A stretch of 30,494 bases of DNA, taken from positions 15,842 through 46,335 of the forward strand of contig DHLY01000021.1 in NCBI GenBank assembly GCA_002405525.1. Direction: 5' to 3'. The position numbers were made by a program, and so were the translations under genes. The DNA comes from Proteobacteria bacterium UBA4656. Its GTDB lineage: Bacteria > Pseudomonadota > Gammaproteobacteria > Xanthomonadales > Ahniellaceae. Of the stretch, positions 15,358 through 29,407 are shown piece after piece (position 1 is the first letter of the stretch; every line of letters begins with the position of its first letter). The notes under the pieces are model-generated. The model was not told where the DNA came from. It did not search any database and saw only the letters and a list, made by a program, of their open reading frames with translations.

Positions 15358-16805
15358 GCGACGACCTCCCTGCTGAGCGGGTTAAAGGACCGGCCCGGCG
15401 GGACCGGGCCGACGGAAAGGTCGGGCTCGAGCGGTGCGGAACGGCGCACCAGGGGCCCAAGCGCGGCCAGGGTGGCAAACAGAAGCACGATCTCGAGGTT
15501 GTAGACCACGCCGTAGCCGGTGGCCGGCGTGGCGAGGGTTTCGCCCAGCAGCCCTGCCGCGGCGAGCCCGTCGAAGCCGTCGCGCAGCAGGCCGCTGAGC
15601 GCGGTCGCGCCCCCGGCCGCGGTGGCCTGCACCGCGCCCCAGATGCCGAGCGCGAGCCCCACCTGCCCGGCTGGCGCGAAGCGCATCGCCGCGGTCAGCG
15701 TGGCGTGGGCGAACAGCCCGCCGCCGAAGCCGACCAGCGCGGCACCGCCGACGAACAGGCCGGCGCTGTGCAGGGGCGCGGCGAACACGACCGCGGTCAT
15801 TCCGGCCAGACCGAACAGGGTCCCGGCCGAGGCGATGCGCCAGGCGTCGCGACGGCGATCCATCGCCCTCGCGGCGGCCACGAAGCCGGCGATCCCGCAG
15901 ATGGCGAACACCGCGGTGAGCAGGGTGGTGCCGGACACCGACAGACCGAGGACCTCGCCGCCGTAGGGTTCGAGCAGGATGTCCTGCATGCCGAAGGCGA
16001 CCGTGCCGAGCGCCAGCGCAACCAGCCTGCGGATCGCGCCCGGTTCGCCCCGCAGGCCGCGCCAGGCGTCCGCAAAGCGCGGCGGCGGCACGGCGTGGCG
16101 AGCCGGGCCGCGGGGCTCCTGCCTCCATAAAGCGGCAATGTTGAGCGCCATGCAGAGCACTGCCGTGCCCTGGATCACCTGGATCAGGCGCATCTGCGAG
16201 AAGTCGGCCAGCAGCGCCCCGTAGGCCAGCGAACTGGCGGCCGCACCGGCCAGCAGCAGGGTGCACATCAGCGCCACCACCTTCGGCCGCGCGGCGTCCG
16301 GCGCGAGGTCGGTGGCCAGTGCCAACCCGACGGTCTGCGTGGTGTGCATCCCCGCGCCCACCAGCAGGAAGCCCAGTGCCGCGAACACGTGGCCGTACCA
16401 TGCAGGTCCATGGGTGTCCCCGGACAGCACGATCAGGGCGAACGGCATGATCGCCAGCCCGCCGAACTGCATCAGGGTGCCGAACCAGATGAACGGGACC
16501 CGGCGCCAGCCCAGCGCGGAACGGTAGTGATCCGAGCGGAAGCCGATCAGCGCGCGCAGCGGCGCGGTGACCAGCGGCAGGGCGATCATCGCGCCCACCA
16601 GCAGCGCCGGCACGTCGAGCTCGACGATCATCACCCGGTTGAGCGTCCCCACCAGTAGGGTCAGCACCATCCCGACCGAGACCTGGAACAGCGCGAGGCG
16701 GAACAGCCGCGCCAACGGCAATTCGGCGCTGGCGGCGTCCGCGAAGGGCAGCAGGTGCGGCCCCAGGCGCATCCACCGCATCGCGATGTTGGACCGACGG
16801 CTCAT
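15354..16805 (-). CDS. lhaA: LhaA, core antenna assembly BCD-family carrier
   Basis: The product is 483 aa with 12 membrane helices, a close paralogue of the PucC in this window. The two share stretches such as RRVPFIW, TLNRVMIVEL and DILLEPYGG. It sits between bchM and puhA, with 4-nt ATGA overlaps on both sides; this is the conserved location of lhaA, whose product is required for LH1/core assembly. Family knowledge supports bacteriochlorophyll handling during antenna insertion, but the exact transport activity is not established. Confidence 0.93.
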   Translation of the reverse strand: MSRRSNIAMRWMRLGPHLLPFADAASAELPLARLFRLALFQVSVGMVLTLLVGTLNRVMIVELDVPALLVGAMIALPLVTAPLRALIGFRSDHYRSALGWRRVPFIWFGTLMQFGGLAIMPFALIVLSGDTHGPAWYGHVFAALGFLLVGAGMHTTQTVGLALATDLAPDAARPKVVALMCTLLLAGAAASSLAYGALLADFSQMRLIQVIQGTAVLCMALNIAALWRQEPRGPARHAVPPPRFADAWRGLRGEPGAIRRLVALALGTVAFGMQDILLEPYGGEVLGLSVSGTTLLTAVFAICGIAGFVAAARAMDRRRDAWRIASAGTLFGLAGMTAVVFAAPLHSAGLFVGGAALVGFGGGLFAHATLTAAMRFAPAGQVGLALGIWGAVQATAAGGATALSGLLRDGFDGLAAAGLLGETLATPATGYGVVYNLEIVLLFATLAALGPLVRRSAPLEPDLSVGPVPPGRSFNPLSREVVA

Positions 16806-17499
16806 CGGCGGCGCAACTCCAGGGCGTGCGAGGTGTAGAAGCCGCTGTGCACCCGCTGGCTGCGGGCGGGCATCATTCCGGCGAGGTCAGCGCGACCATC
16901 GACGCCGCGCAGCAGGTGCGACTCCGCCACCGGTTCGATCGCCGGCGCGCGGTCGGCGCGCGGAAACCACTTGCCCACCGCGTGCATGACCGACAGCAAG
17001 GGCGTGCGCGGGGCGAAGGTGAACACGATGCTGCCGCTGGTGCGCGAGGCCAGGGCGGCCAGCGCATCGAGCATGTCGTCGGCGGCATAGTGGATCAGCG
17101 AATCCATGGCCACCACGTGGTCGAAGCGGCCCAGCGCCGGATCGAGCATGTCGCCGGCGTGGAAGCGTACGCGCCCGGCGACGGTGGGCGGCAGGCGCTC
17201 GCCGGCGTGCTGCAGCAGGGTCGGCGAGAGGTCGACCGCAAGCACCTCTGCGCCCCGCCGCGCGGCCTCCACGGCCAGCGCGCCGGTGCCGCAGCCGGCG
17301 TCGAGCACGCGGCGTCCGGAGAGGTCTTCGGGCAGCCAGGACAACAGGGTCGCGCGCATCCGGTCACGGCCGGCGCGCACGGTCTCGCGGATCCGGCTGA
17401 CCTTCGCCGTCGAGGTCAGCCGCGCCCAGGCCTCGGCCGCGGTGCGGTCGAAGTACTGCTGCAGTTCGCCGCGACGGGTGGTGTAGGTCTCGACGCCCA

Positions 17500-17500
<1 letters not shown>
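16802..17500 (-). CDS. bchM: Mg-protoporphyrin IX O-methyltransferase
   Basis: The product is 232 aa. It methylates the C13 propionate of Mg-protoporphyrin IX using S-adenosylmethionine, providing the substrate for AcsF. A SAM-binding Rossmann motif is clear (VLDAGCGTGALAVEA, then AVDLS). FDHVVAMDSLIHY and the C-terminal SGFYTSHALELRR are typical of BchM. The ATG at 17500 overlaps the bchL stop by one base (TGATG), and the stop overlaps the lhaA start. Confidence 0.95.
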
Positions 17501-22152
<4,652 letters not shown>

Positions 22153-22178
<26 letters not shown>

Positions 22179-23742
22179 CGTAGAGCGCCTCCAGGGTGAT
22201 CGTGGTCACGCCGCGCTCGAGCGCGTAGCGCTCGGTGTTGCGCCTGGCTTTGCCGCGCACGAAAAACGGGATCTTCTTCAGTTCTTGCTCTGCGTCCGCG
22301 GACCACACCAGCACCGGCCCGCCGGCATTTACGTTCGCCGCCGGCGCCGCCGGGGCCGGCACCACCGCCGGTTCCGGCGCCGCGCGAACCGCGGCCGCAT
22401 GCCCGAGGTGCGACGGCGCGGCGTCGCCGTGGAACTCGAAGTCTTCGCGGAACATCCCGATGAGGTGCTCCTCGAGCCCCATCATCAGCGGATGGACGAA
22501 GGTGTCGAACAGCACGTTGGCGCCCTCGAACCCCATTTGCGGGGCGTAGCGCGCCGGGTAATCCTGCACGTGCACCGGCGCCGAGATCACCGCGCAGGGA
22601 ATCCCCAGCCGCTTGGCCACGTGGCGTTCCATCTGCGTGCCGAGGACCAGCTCAGGCTGCAGCTCGGCGACCTTCGCCTCCACGGCGAGGTAGTCGTCGG
22701 TGATCAGCGCCTCGACGCCGTGCCGCGCAGCCGCCTCGCGCACGTCGCGGGCGAGTTCGCGGCTGTAGGTGCCGATGCCCACCACCTTGAAGCCGAGTTC
22801 CTCGGCGGCGAAGCGGGCGGCGGCGATCGCGTGGGTGGCGTCTCCGAATACGAAAACCCGCTTGTCGGTCAGGTAGGTCGAATCGACCGAGCGCGCATAC
22901 CAGACCGAGCGCGCGTCCTCGGCATCGAGCACCGGATCGGGATCGATCCCGGCCAGCGCGGCGACCTCACGCACGAATTCGCGGGTCGCGGACACCCCGA
23001 TCGGCACCGTGCGCGTGGCCGGCTGCGCGAAGGTGCGAGACAGCCAGGACGCGGCGGAGTGGGCGATTTCGGGGTACAGGACGACGTTGAAATCGGCCTC
23101 GCCGAGGGTGGCCAGAGCGGATGGCGTCGCGCCCATCGGCGCGGCGACGTGAACGTCGATGCCAAGCCGGGCCAGCAGGCCCGTGATCTCGCGCACGTCG
23201 TCGCGGTGCCGGAAACCCAGCGCGGTCGGACCGAGCAGATTGCAACGCGGGCGGCGGGCGGCGGGCCGTTCCGGTCGCGGCGTGCCCGGCGGCGGCGCGT
23301 GAGGTCCAGCGCAGGCGCGCACAAGCTGGAAGAACGTCTCGGCTGCGCCCCAGTTCTCCTTGCGCTGGTAAGACGGCAACTCGAGGGCCACCACGGGCAC
23401 CGGCAGGCCGAGCGCGCGCGCGAGCCCACCCGGATCGTCCTGGATGAGTTCGGCGGTACAAGACGCGCCGACCAGCAGCAGTTCGGGGCGATGGCGCTCG
23501 AAGGCCTCCCGCGCGGCGTCCTTGAACAGCTCGGCCGTGTCGCCGCCGAGGTCGCGGGCCTGAAAGGTGGTGTACGTCACCGGCGGCCGGTGGTCGCGGC
23601 GCTCGATCATGGTGAACAGCAGGTCCGCGTAGGTATCGCCCTGCGGCGCGTGCAGCACGTAGTGCACGGCACGCATGCCGGTCGCCACGCGCATCGCACC
23701 GACGTGGGGCGGGCCTTCGTAGGTCCAGAGCGTGAGCTGCAT
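22153..23742 (-). CDS. bchB: Dark protochlorophyllide reductase subunit B
   Basis: The product is 529 aa from ATG 23742 ([18 protein letters not shown]), one nucleotide after the bchN stop. It forms the substrate-binding NB tetramer of the light-independent enzyme. The unusual non-cysteine [4Fe-4S] ligand Asp36 is present at exactly position 36 (APQGD). The [13 protein letters not shown] segment and the [10 protein letters not shown] region are typical. The C-terminal domain ([15 protein letters not shown]) is the PCP-reductase module found in BchB/ChlB. The open frame upstream to 24231 is antigenic-looking Arg/Ser shadow sequence over bchN and is rejected. Confidence 0.97.
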
Positions 23743-23743
23743 G

Positions 23744-25542
<1,799 letters not shown>

Positions 25543-25580
25543 GCCAAGGTGCTCCGGGCCCCGAATAAGGGCCGGCTTCG

Positions 25581-25609
25581 AATCTAGACCCGACCTGACG
25601 GACTGTCAA
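25581..25609 (-). promoter_or_regulatory. bchF operon sigma70-type promoter
   Basis: On the minus strand, a perfect -35 TTGACA (25609-25604), a 17-nt spacer and TAGATT (25586-25581) give a strong promoter with a leader of about 32 nt before bchF. It resembles the puc promoter (TTGACG-17-TAGGAT). Confidence 0.75.
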
Positions 25610-25621
25610 CTAAGTTGGACG
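25604..25621. promoter_or_regulatory. PpsR-type operator at bchF promoter
   Basis: TGT-N12-ACG (25604-25606 and 25619-25621) differs by one base from the TGT-N12-ACA operator of PpsR/CrtJ. It covers the bchF -35, so bound PpsR would block RNA polymerase. Confidence 0.6.
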
Positions 25622-25623
25622 TT

Positions 25624-25654
25624 TTGCAAAAGTGACACTTGGCGCGTATTGTCA
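25624..25654 (+). promoter_or_regulatory. Possible ppaA promoter with overlapping palindrome
   Basis: TTGCAA (25624-25629), a 17-nt spacer and TATTGT (25647-25652) form a moderate promoter facing ppaA. The palindrome TGACA-N12-TGTCA (25633-25637, 25650-25654) spans its spacer and -10. Its half-sites are in the opposite orientation to a PpsR site, so another regulator, or a second PpsR mode, may act here. Confidence 0.4.
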
Positions 25655-25876
25655 AGCCTCAGTCAAGCGATTTGACGGCGCTTCGACACGGTGGGAGGAT
25701 CAAGACCATCCCGGCGCTGTGTCCCGGGAGCGCCAGCAGTCGCCGCAGGACGGGCGGTTCCGGCCCCTTGGGGGAACGGGACCTCCCGGCTTCATCGGGT
25801 GACGCCTGACCGGCAGCCATGGTCTGCCCTTCCGGCGCCGTCGAGGCACAACTTCGGACGGAAAGGGGAGGTCCCA

Positions 25877-26770
25877 ATGGATGGCTTGACGCCCGGACGG
25901 GCCAGCGGCTGGCGCAACAATCGCGCCCGCAAATCCGCTGCGGCCCCGGCGCGCACGCGGGGCGAAGGCCGACTCGAGGCCGCGGCACTGGGGCGGACGG
26001 TGCAACAGGACGTGATTCCGCGCCTGCTCCACGCCCATCGCCCCGCCCGCCGCGGAAGCGCGCCGATCGACGGTGTCGAAGTCGCCCAGTTCGCGCAGCG
26101 AGCCTGCGGCAGCGGACCCAATGCCGCCTTGGACGCGGTGGCGCGGCGGCGCGACGATGGCGCCAGCATCGAATCGATCCTGCTCGACCTGCTGGTGCCG
26201 GCGGCACGCCACCTCGCCGCCCGCTGGATGGACGATGGCTGTCGCTACGAGGAGCTGGCGATCGGCATCCTGCACCTGCAACAGGTCCTGCATGGCCTGA
26301 GCGCGGACTTCGTGCGCGAGGGGCGCGGCGCCCCGTCGGGCCGGCGCGCCTTGCTGCTGTCCGCCCCGGCGGAACAGGGCATGCTGGGGCTGTACATGAT
26401 CTCCGAGTTCCAGCGTTGCGTGGCCGCGGAGTTCTTCCAGCGCGCGGGCTGGGACGTGTGGCGCGCGCCGCCGGCATCGCGCAGCCAGCTCGAAAGCCTG
26501 CTGCGCACGCAGTGGTTCGACGTGATCGACGTCACCGTGACCTGCGCCGAGCGACTGTGCCTGCTCGCTACCGACCTCGCGGAGATGCGCCGCATCTCGC
26601 GCAATCCGCGGGTCGGCCTGGTGGTCGGCGTGTTCGCGCCCGGCGGGGCGCCGGCGGAGCGGCGGGTCGACGGTGCGGATGCCGCCGCCAGCGATCCCCG
26701 CGATATGCTGTCCCAGGCCGAAGCCCTGGTCGCTCAGCGCGAGCGCATGCGGACGAGGCCCATCCGCTGA
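25877..26770 (+). CDS. ppaA: PpaA/AerR-type antirepressor with B12-binding-like domain
   Basis: The product is 297 aa from ATG 25877, with a strong AAGGGGAGG ribosome-binding site; upstream in-frame ATGs lie in the regulatory region. Residues 84-150 form a helical B12-binding-like linker domain (DGASIESILLDLLVPAARHLAARW). A Rossmann-like SCHIC/cobalamin-type domain follows (157-255: RALLLSAP, EFFQRAGWDVWRAP, ARWFD-like QWFDVIDVTV). In purple bacteria PpaA/AerR binds cobalamin or heme and antagonises PpsR/CrtJ. Its location beside ppsR supports that role. The His of the EQH-type motif in relatives, as I recall it, is replaced here (AEQGMLG, 165-171), so cofactor ligation may differ. The first 30 residues are basic and disordered. 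Confidence 0.88.
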   Translation: MDGLTPGRASGWRNNRARKSAAAPARTRGEGRLEAAALGRTVQQDVIPRLLHAHRPARRGSAPIDGVEVAQFAQRACGSGPNAALDAVARRRDDGASIESILLDLLVPAARHLAARWMDDGCRYEELAIGILHLQQVLHGLSADFVREGRGAPSGRRALLLSAPAEQGMLGLYMISEFQRCVAAEFFQRAGWDVWRAPPASRSQLESLLRTQWFDVIDVTVTCAERLCLLATDLAEMRRISRNPRVGLVVGVFAPGGAPAERRVDGADAAASDPRDMLSQAEALVAQRERMRTRPIR

Positions 26771-26795
26771 TCGAGCGCCGCGCGCTGGAGTTGCC

Positions 26796-28280
26796 GTGCC
26801 GAAACCGCTGCCCGAGGTCGCCAAGACCGATGTCCATACGAGAACCCAGCGCGTGAAACTCGTCGAGAGCCCCGGCGGTCTGCTCGGCGGGCTCGACGCG
26901 GCTGCTACGGCCGCGCTGCTGTCGGCGGCGGCCGACCTGACTCTGGTCCTGGACGCCGACGGGGTGGTGACCGACGTCTATAGCGGCTCGGAGGAGATTG
27001 CCCGCGAGGGTTTCCGGCGCCTGGTTGGCCAGCCATGGGTGGAAACCGTCGCACCCGACAGCCGGCCGAAAGTCGAGGCCCTGCTGCACGAGGCTGCCGA
27101 CCCGGCCCCGCACAAATGGCGGCACGTCAACCAGACGTCCGCGCGCGGCGGCGACATCCCGGTCCTGTTCTCGGCGGCGAAGGCCGGCCCCGAGGGGCGG
27201 ATCGTGGCCTTCGGGCGAGACCTGCGCGATACCGTGTCGCTCCAGCAGCGCCTGGTCGACGCGCAGCAGTCGCTGGAACGCGACTACTGGCGGCTGCGCA
27301 ACGTCGAGACCCGGTACCGCATGCTGTTCCAGATGTCCTCGGAGGCGATCCTGATCGTGGACGCCGCCACCGAGCGCGTGGTCGAGGCCAACCCCGCGGC
27401 CGGCGAGCTGCTGGGCGAGCAGAACAAGCGGCTGGTCGGCCGCTCGCTGGGCGAGGCGCTCGGGTCCTCCGGCGCCCAGGCCGTGCAGACGCTGATCGCC
27501 GGCGTGCGCGCTTCGGGCCGCGCCGAGGACGTGGCGGTTCGCCTCGGACCTGAGCGCCGCGAACTGCTGGTGTCTTCCTTCTATTTCCGTCAGGGCAACG
27601 ACGCGCTGTACCTGCTGCGAATCTCCACGCCGCGCGCCGAGGGCGGCGTGTCGCCGGGTTCAAAGGCGGTGCTGCGGGCGCTCGAGCATGCGATCGACGC
27701 GTTCGTGGTCACCGACCTCGAGGGGCGCGTCATCGGCGCCAACCGTGCCTTCCTCGACCTGGTGCAGGTGCCGGCCGAGGCGCAGGTTCGGGGCGAGCCG
27801 CTCGACCGCTGGGTCGGACGCTCGCGGGTGGACTTCAGCGTGCTGATGGCCAACCTGCGCCAGCACGGCAACATCCGGCTGTTCGCCACCACCCTCGCCA
27901 GCGAGCTCGGGGCCGCGGCGGAGGTCGAGATCTCGGGCGTGTCGATCCCGGTCGCCGACCCGCCCTGCATGGGGTTCAACATCCGCAATGTCGGCCGCCG
28001 GGTCGCGGCCGAACCGGAGCCGGCAGGCGACCTGCCGATATCGGTCGGGCAGTTGACCGAACTCGTGGGCCGGGTGCCGCTGAAGGACCTGGTGCGCGAC
28101 GCGACGGACCTGGTCGAGAAGCTGTGTATCGAGGCGGCGCTGCAGCTGACGCAGAACAACCGCGCCTCGGCCGCCGAAGTCCTCGGACTGAGCCGGCAGA
28201 GCCTCTATGTCAAACTGCGCCGCTACGGGCTGATCGACGCCGCCGTCGAGACCGAGGAATCCAACCCGGCACCGGGTTGA
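26796..28280 (+). CDS. ppsR: PpsR/CrtJ transcriptional repressor of photosynthesis genes
   Basis: The product is 494 aa from GTG 26796, preceded by GGAG at 26787-26790 and 25 nt after ppaA. It has an N-terminal PAS-like domain (about 40-145), a glutamine/charged linker helix (149-172), PAS1 (172-278), PAS2 (292-400) and a Fis-type helix-turn-helix (about 440-480: NNRASAAEVLGLSRQSLYVK). It represses bch, puc and crt genes under oxygen by binding TGT-N12-ACA. Only two cysteines exist, Cys391 and Cys444. The second lies in EKLCIEAAL, matching the redox-active Cys420/424 of CrtJ/PpsR. No cysteine is seen near the position of the other redox cysteine (about 250), so redox sensing may rely on Cys444 or on PpaA. 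Confidence 0.94.
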   Translation: MPKPLPEVAKTDVHTRTQRVKLVESPGGLLGGLDAAATAALLSAAADLTLVLDADGVVTDVYSGSEEIAREGFRRLVGQPWVETVAPDSRPKVEALLHEAADPAPHKWRHVNQTSARGGDIPVLFSAAKAGPEGRIVAFGRDLRDTVSLQQRLVDAQQSLERDYWRLRNVETRYRMLFQMSSEAILIVDAATERVVEANPAAGELLGEQNKRLVGRSLGEALGSSGAQAVQTLIAGVRASGRAEDVAVRLGPERRELLVSSFYFRQGNDALYLLRISTPRAEGGVSPGSKAVLRALEHAIDAFVVTDLEGRVIGANRAFLDLVQVPAEAQVRGEPLDRWVGRSRVDFSVLMANLRQHGNIRLFATTLASELGAAAEVEISGVSIPVADPPCMGFNIRNVGRRVAAEPEPAGDLPISVGQLTELVGRVPLKDLVRDATDLVEKLCIEAALQLTQNNRASAAEVLGLSRQSLYVKLRRYGLIDAAVETEESNPAPG

Positions 28281-28284
28281 GTTT
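28262..28284 (+). terminator. Possible terminator at end of ppsR
   Basis: A 7-bp stem (CAACCCG 28262-28268, CGGGTTG 28273-28279) with a GCAC loop overlaps the ppsR stop codon and is followed by AGTTT. The T-run is short, so termination may be partial. Confidence 0.45.
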
Positions 28285-28451
28285 CCCCGGCGTCCGGACC
28301 TGGACAGGTTCATCAGCGCGGCGACGTGACGGACCGGTGCGGACGTGTGGCTGCGGTGCCATCCGGCGCAATGCCGATCGCCGGCCGGACGAGCTGACGC
28401 CCGCCGGGCGCTTCTTCACGCAAGCGCCACCTCGATGCTTGACGTTCGGAG

Positions 28452-28469
28452 TGTCAGTCCGACTGGACA
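28452..28469. promoter_or_regulatory. PpsR operator upstream of bchG
   Basis: TGTC-N10-GACA, a perfect TGT-N12-ACA palindrome (outer halves 28452-28455 and 28466-28469), lies 51 nt before the bchG start. TTGACG (28439-28444) just upstream could be a -35, but I found no good -10. The 239 bases between ppsR and bchG hold nothing else I can support. Confidence 0.75.
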
Positions 28470-28519
28470 TCCGGCCTCGATTGTGGAACGCTCTTGGTCG
28501 GCCCTCGTAAGGCGGTCCA

Positions 28520-29407
28520 ATGGCCCGTCCAGCGCTGTCCGCCATGGCGGAACTGCTGAAGCCCATCACCTGGTTTCCGCCCATGTGGGCGTTCGGGTGT
28601 GGCGTGGTCGCCTCGGGCGTACCGGTGGCCGACCGCTGGGGAATGGTGCTGGTGGGCATCCTGCTGGCCGGTCCTCTGGTTTGCGCCACCAGCCAGGTGG
28701 TCAACGACTGGTTCGACCGCGAAGTCGACGCGATCAACGAGCCTAACCGGCCCATACCGTCCGGCCGCGTGCCCGGCCGCTGGGGGCTGTACCTCGCCGT
28801 GACCTGGACCCTGTTGTCGCTGGCGGTGGCGACCACCCTCGGGCCGTGGGGTCTCGGCGCTGCTGCACTCGGCCTGCTGCTGGCCTGGGCGTACAGCGCG
28901 CCGCCGGTGCGTCTCAAGCGCAATGGCTGGTTCGGCAACACGGCGTGCGCCTTCAGCTACGAGGGGCTTGCCTGGGTCACCGGGGCGGCGGTGATGGTCG
29001 GCGGCGCGATGCCCGACCCGCGCTCGCTGGCGCTGGCCGCGATCTACAGCCTCGGCGCGCACGGCATCATGACCCTCAACGACTTCAAGTCGATCGCCGG
29101 CGACCGCACGATGGGCATCGCATCGCTGCCGGTACAGCTCGGCGCGGCGCGCGCGGCGTGGGTCGCCTGCCTGGTGATGGCGCTCGCCCAGGCCGCAGTG
29201 GTGGCGCTGTTGCTGGCCTGGGACGCGCCACGGCACGCCAGCGCGGTCGCCCTGCTGCTGCTGGCGCAGGTGCTGCTGATGCGACGCTTCCTCGCCGATC
29301 CGGTCGCGCGCGCGGTCTGGTACAGCGGCCTTGGGGTGACGCTTTACGTGGCAGGCATGCTGGTGAGCGCCTTCGCGCTGCGCGGCCTGGCGGGGACAGC
29401 CGGGTGA
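28520..29407 (+). CDS. bchG: Bacteriochlorophyll synthase (geranylgeranyl/phytyl transferase)
   Basis: The product is 295 aa, a UbiA-family prenyltransferase with about nine membrane helices. It esterifies bacteriochlorophyllide a with geranylgeranyl or phytyl diphosphate, the last assembly step. The first Asp-rich motif is NDWFDREVD (62-70), followed by AINEPNRPIPSG. The second is LNDFKSIAGDR (186-196). TWFPPMWAFGCG at the N-terminus is typical of BchG/ChlG. The start has AAGGCGG a few nucleotides upstream. It is controlled by the perfect PpsR site before it. The stop overlaps the next gene's GTG. Confidence 0.95.
   Translation: MARPALSAMAELLKPITWFPPMWAFGCGVVASGVPVADRWGMVLVGILLAGPLVCATSQVVNDWFDREVDAINEPNRPIPSGRVPGRWGLYLAVTWTLLSLAVATTLGPWGLGAAALGLLLAWAYSAPPVRLKRNGWFGNTACAFSYEGLAWVTGAAVMVGGAMPDPRSLALAAIYSLGAHGIMTLNDFKSIAGDRTMGIASLPVQLGAARAAWVACLVMALAQAAVVALLLAWDAPRHASAVALLLLAQVLLMRRFLADPVARAVWYSGLGVTLYVAGMLVSAFALRGLAGTAG

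Larger units (their letters stand above)
25543..25876. other. Divergent regulatory region between bchF and ppaA
   Basis: These 334 bases hold the promoters of both arms of the cluster. An AT-richer core (about 25580-25680) carries the bchF promoter, a PpsR-like operator, a possible ppaA promoter and a TGACA/TGTCA palindrome. The remaining 200 bases form the ppaA leader, which I cannot subdivide except for the AAGGGGAGG ribosome-binding site just before 25877. Confidence 0.7.
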
